Positions 62,870 through 64,000 of a DNA stretch of 64,000 nucleotides are shown piece after piece (position 1 is the first letter of the stretch; each line of letters begins with the position of its first letter). This DNA is from Pseudomonas viridiflava (GTDB taxonomy: Bacteria > Pseudomonadota > Gammaproteobacteria > Pseudomonadales > Pseudomonadaceae): positions 1-64,000 of the forward strand of contig NZ_UTHA01000050.1 in the NCBI RefSeq assembly GCF_900582195.1, in the 5' to 3' direction. The notes beneath the pieces were generated by a model. That model did not search any database. It was given only the letters and a program-made list of their open reading frames with translations, and was not told where the DNA came from. The translations under genes were made by a program, and so were the position numbers.

Positions 62870-64000
62870 ATGTCGTCTCGAACAAAGGCCTCCCTGCTCG
62901 GCCTGAGCCTCGGTTTGCTGGTCGACCCAGCGTTCGCCGAAGAACCCAAACCTCTCGAACTCGACGCCATCAGCGTCATCTCCGACTACGAATCGCCGAC
63001 CGGCCCGGTCCAGGGCTACCGCGCCACACGCTCGTCCAGCGCGACCAAAACCGACACGGCAATCCGTGATATCCCGCAAGCGATCAGCGTCGTACCGGCC
63101 AGCGTGCTCAAGGATCTGGGCAGTACCAGCGTTGAGCGCGCGCTGGATTTTGCCGGTGGTGTGTCGAAGCAAAACAACTTCGGCGGCCTTACGCTTTACG
63201 AATACAGCGTGCGTGGCTTCACCACTTCGGAGTTCTACAAGGACGGTTTCAGCGCGAACCGGGGTTATCCAAGTACACCGGATGCAGCCAACATCGAGCG
63301 CATCGAAGTACTCAAAGGCCCGGCCGCCAGCCTCTATGGCCGAGGCGATCCCGGCGGCACGGTGAACATCGTCACCAAGAAACCGCAGCCCGAAGCCTTC
63401 ACCACGCTGCAAACCAGCGCCGGCAGTTGGGACCGCTATCGCACCGCGCTGGACGTCAACACGCCGCTCGACGAACAAGGTGATGTGCTCTCGAGGATCA
63501 ACCTCGCGGTCGAAGACAACAACAGTTTTCGCGACCACGTTGACAGCAAACGTGTGTTCGTCGCGCCCTCGATCAGTTGGCAATTGAACCCGGACACCTC
63601 GCTGCTGGTGGAAAGCGAAATCGTCCGCCACAGCTCGACCTTTGATCGCGGCATCGTCGCGCCCAACAACAAATGGAGCGGTGTTTCGCGCTCGACCTTC
63701 CTCGGTGAACCCAACGACGGCAACATCGACAACCACAACAACCTGCTGCAGGCGACCCTCGAACATCATCTCAACGACAACTGGAAGCTGCGCCTGGCCA
63801 GTCACTACAAGGAAGGCAAACTTTGGGGCGACGCCTCGGAACAACGAGCGCTGAACGCCGACGGCCACACCGTCAACCGCCGCTATCGCGAACGTGACAC
63901 AAACTGGCACGACAGCATCACCCAACTGGAACTGCGCGGTCTGTTCGACCTCGGCCCGTGGCAGCACGAACTGCTGATCGGCACCGAGTACGAAAACTTC
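62870..64000 (+). CDS. TonB-dependent siderophore receptor, truncated by window edge
   Basis: An open frame of 377 codons runs without a stop to the window end. The signal peptide (about 1-23, ending DPAFAEEP) leads to DAISVISDYESP, a plug with DTAIRDIPQAISVVPASVLKDLG and VLKGPAASLYGRGDPGGTVN, then barrel strands. No STN signalling domain is present, so it is not part of a surface-signalling system of the fec type. The ligand is unknown. Upstream, gataat (62849-62854) may be half of a Fur site. Confidence 0.88.
   Translation, partial: MSSRTKASLLGLSLGLLVDPAFAEEPKPLELDAISVISDYESPTGPVQGYRATRSSSATKTDTAIRDIPQAISVVPASVLKDLGSTSVERALDFAGGVSKQNNFGGLTLYEYSVRGFTTSEFYKDGFSANRGYPSTPDAANIERIEVLKGPAASLYGRGDPGGTVNIVTKKPQPEAFTTLQTSAGSWDRYRTALDVNTPLDEQGDVLSRINLAVEDNNSFRDHVDSKRVFVAPSISWQLNPDTSLLVESEIVRHSSTFDRGIVAPNNKWSGVSRSTFLGEPNDGNIDNHNNLLQATLEHHLNDNWKLRLASHYKEGKLWGDASEQRALNADGHTVNRRYRERDTNWHDSITQLELRGLFDLGPWQHELLIGTEYENF

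Overview
The window is a GC-rich, densely coded bacterial chromosome segment that reads as a fluorescent-group Pseudomonas. The support is gene content (DUF3509, hmgABC with an IclR regulator, a fused cysNC, algW, the folM/folE/folX trio, a short LOV protein beside a MerR/LitR regulator) and many REP doublets of the type ending in ...gagcgagcttgctcgcgaa between genes. No rRNA, tRNA, phage, IS element or CRISPR array was seen.

Layout. 1-3881: a 2-hydroxyacid dehydrogenase, a small DUF2165 membrane protein read from a TTG start, and a divergent EamA exporter/AraC regulator pair. 4082-14539: an iron-uptake block. A minus-strand chain (DUF3649, PepSY protein, DUF3325, ECF sigma, FecR-type regulator, TonB receptor) lies back to back with plus-strand fecI-fecR-fecA, with a good Fur box between them. 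A 10-bp tandem duplication has fused the DUF3649 frame to the PepSY frame. 14875-23121: ribosome-associated protein, LysR/sdaA/sdaC serine catabolism, DUF3509, PsiE, LexA-box yebG, a leucine-dehydrogenase-like protein with a missing catalytic lysine, and a SirB1-like protein. 23287-29008: homogentisate (tyrosine) catabolism with an AAHS transporter and its IclR repressor.

29050-42619: a lower-GC 1154-aa protein resembling the membrane-localisation part of dermonecrotic-type toxins, a MalT-like LuxR regulator, the DUF1329/DUF1302 envelope pair, an SDR, an alpha/beta hydrolase, a class II aldolase and a flavodoxin. 42775-47452: a probable light-responsive locus (short LOV photoreceptor, PilZ-like protein, LitR-type MerR regulator without cobalamin ligands, ABM-domain membrane protein) running into folM-folE-folX for tetrahydromonapterin. 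47551-64000: mostly housekeeping genes (DUF1244, HopJ, trxB, cysZ, glycosyltransferase, old yellow enzyme, glutathione peroxidase, slyD, pta, acyltransferase, cysNC/cysD, Nif3-like, algW), ending in a TonB receptor cut by the window edge.

Functional links: two or three iron receptors with surface signalling; assimilation of sulfate (cysZ, cysD, cysNC); tyrosine breakdown (hmgABC) together with synthesis of the pterin cofactor that phenylalanine hydroxylase uses in Pseudomonas; and envelope stress (algW). The observations most worth following up are the frame-fusing duplication at 10262-10281, the LOV/LitR locus, the orphan toxin-like protein, the lysine-to-valine change in the amino-acid dehydrogenase, and a terminator with no gene in front of it at 38961-38988.
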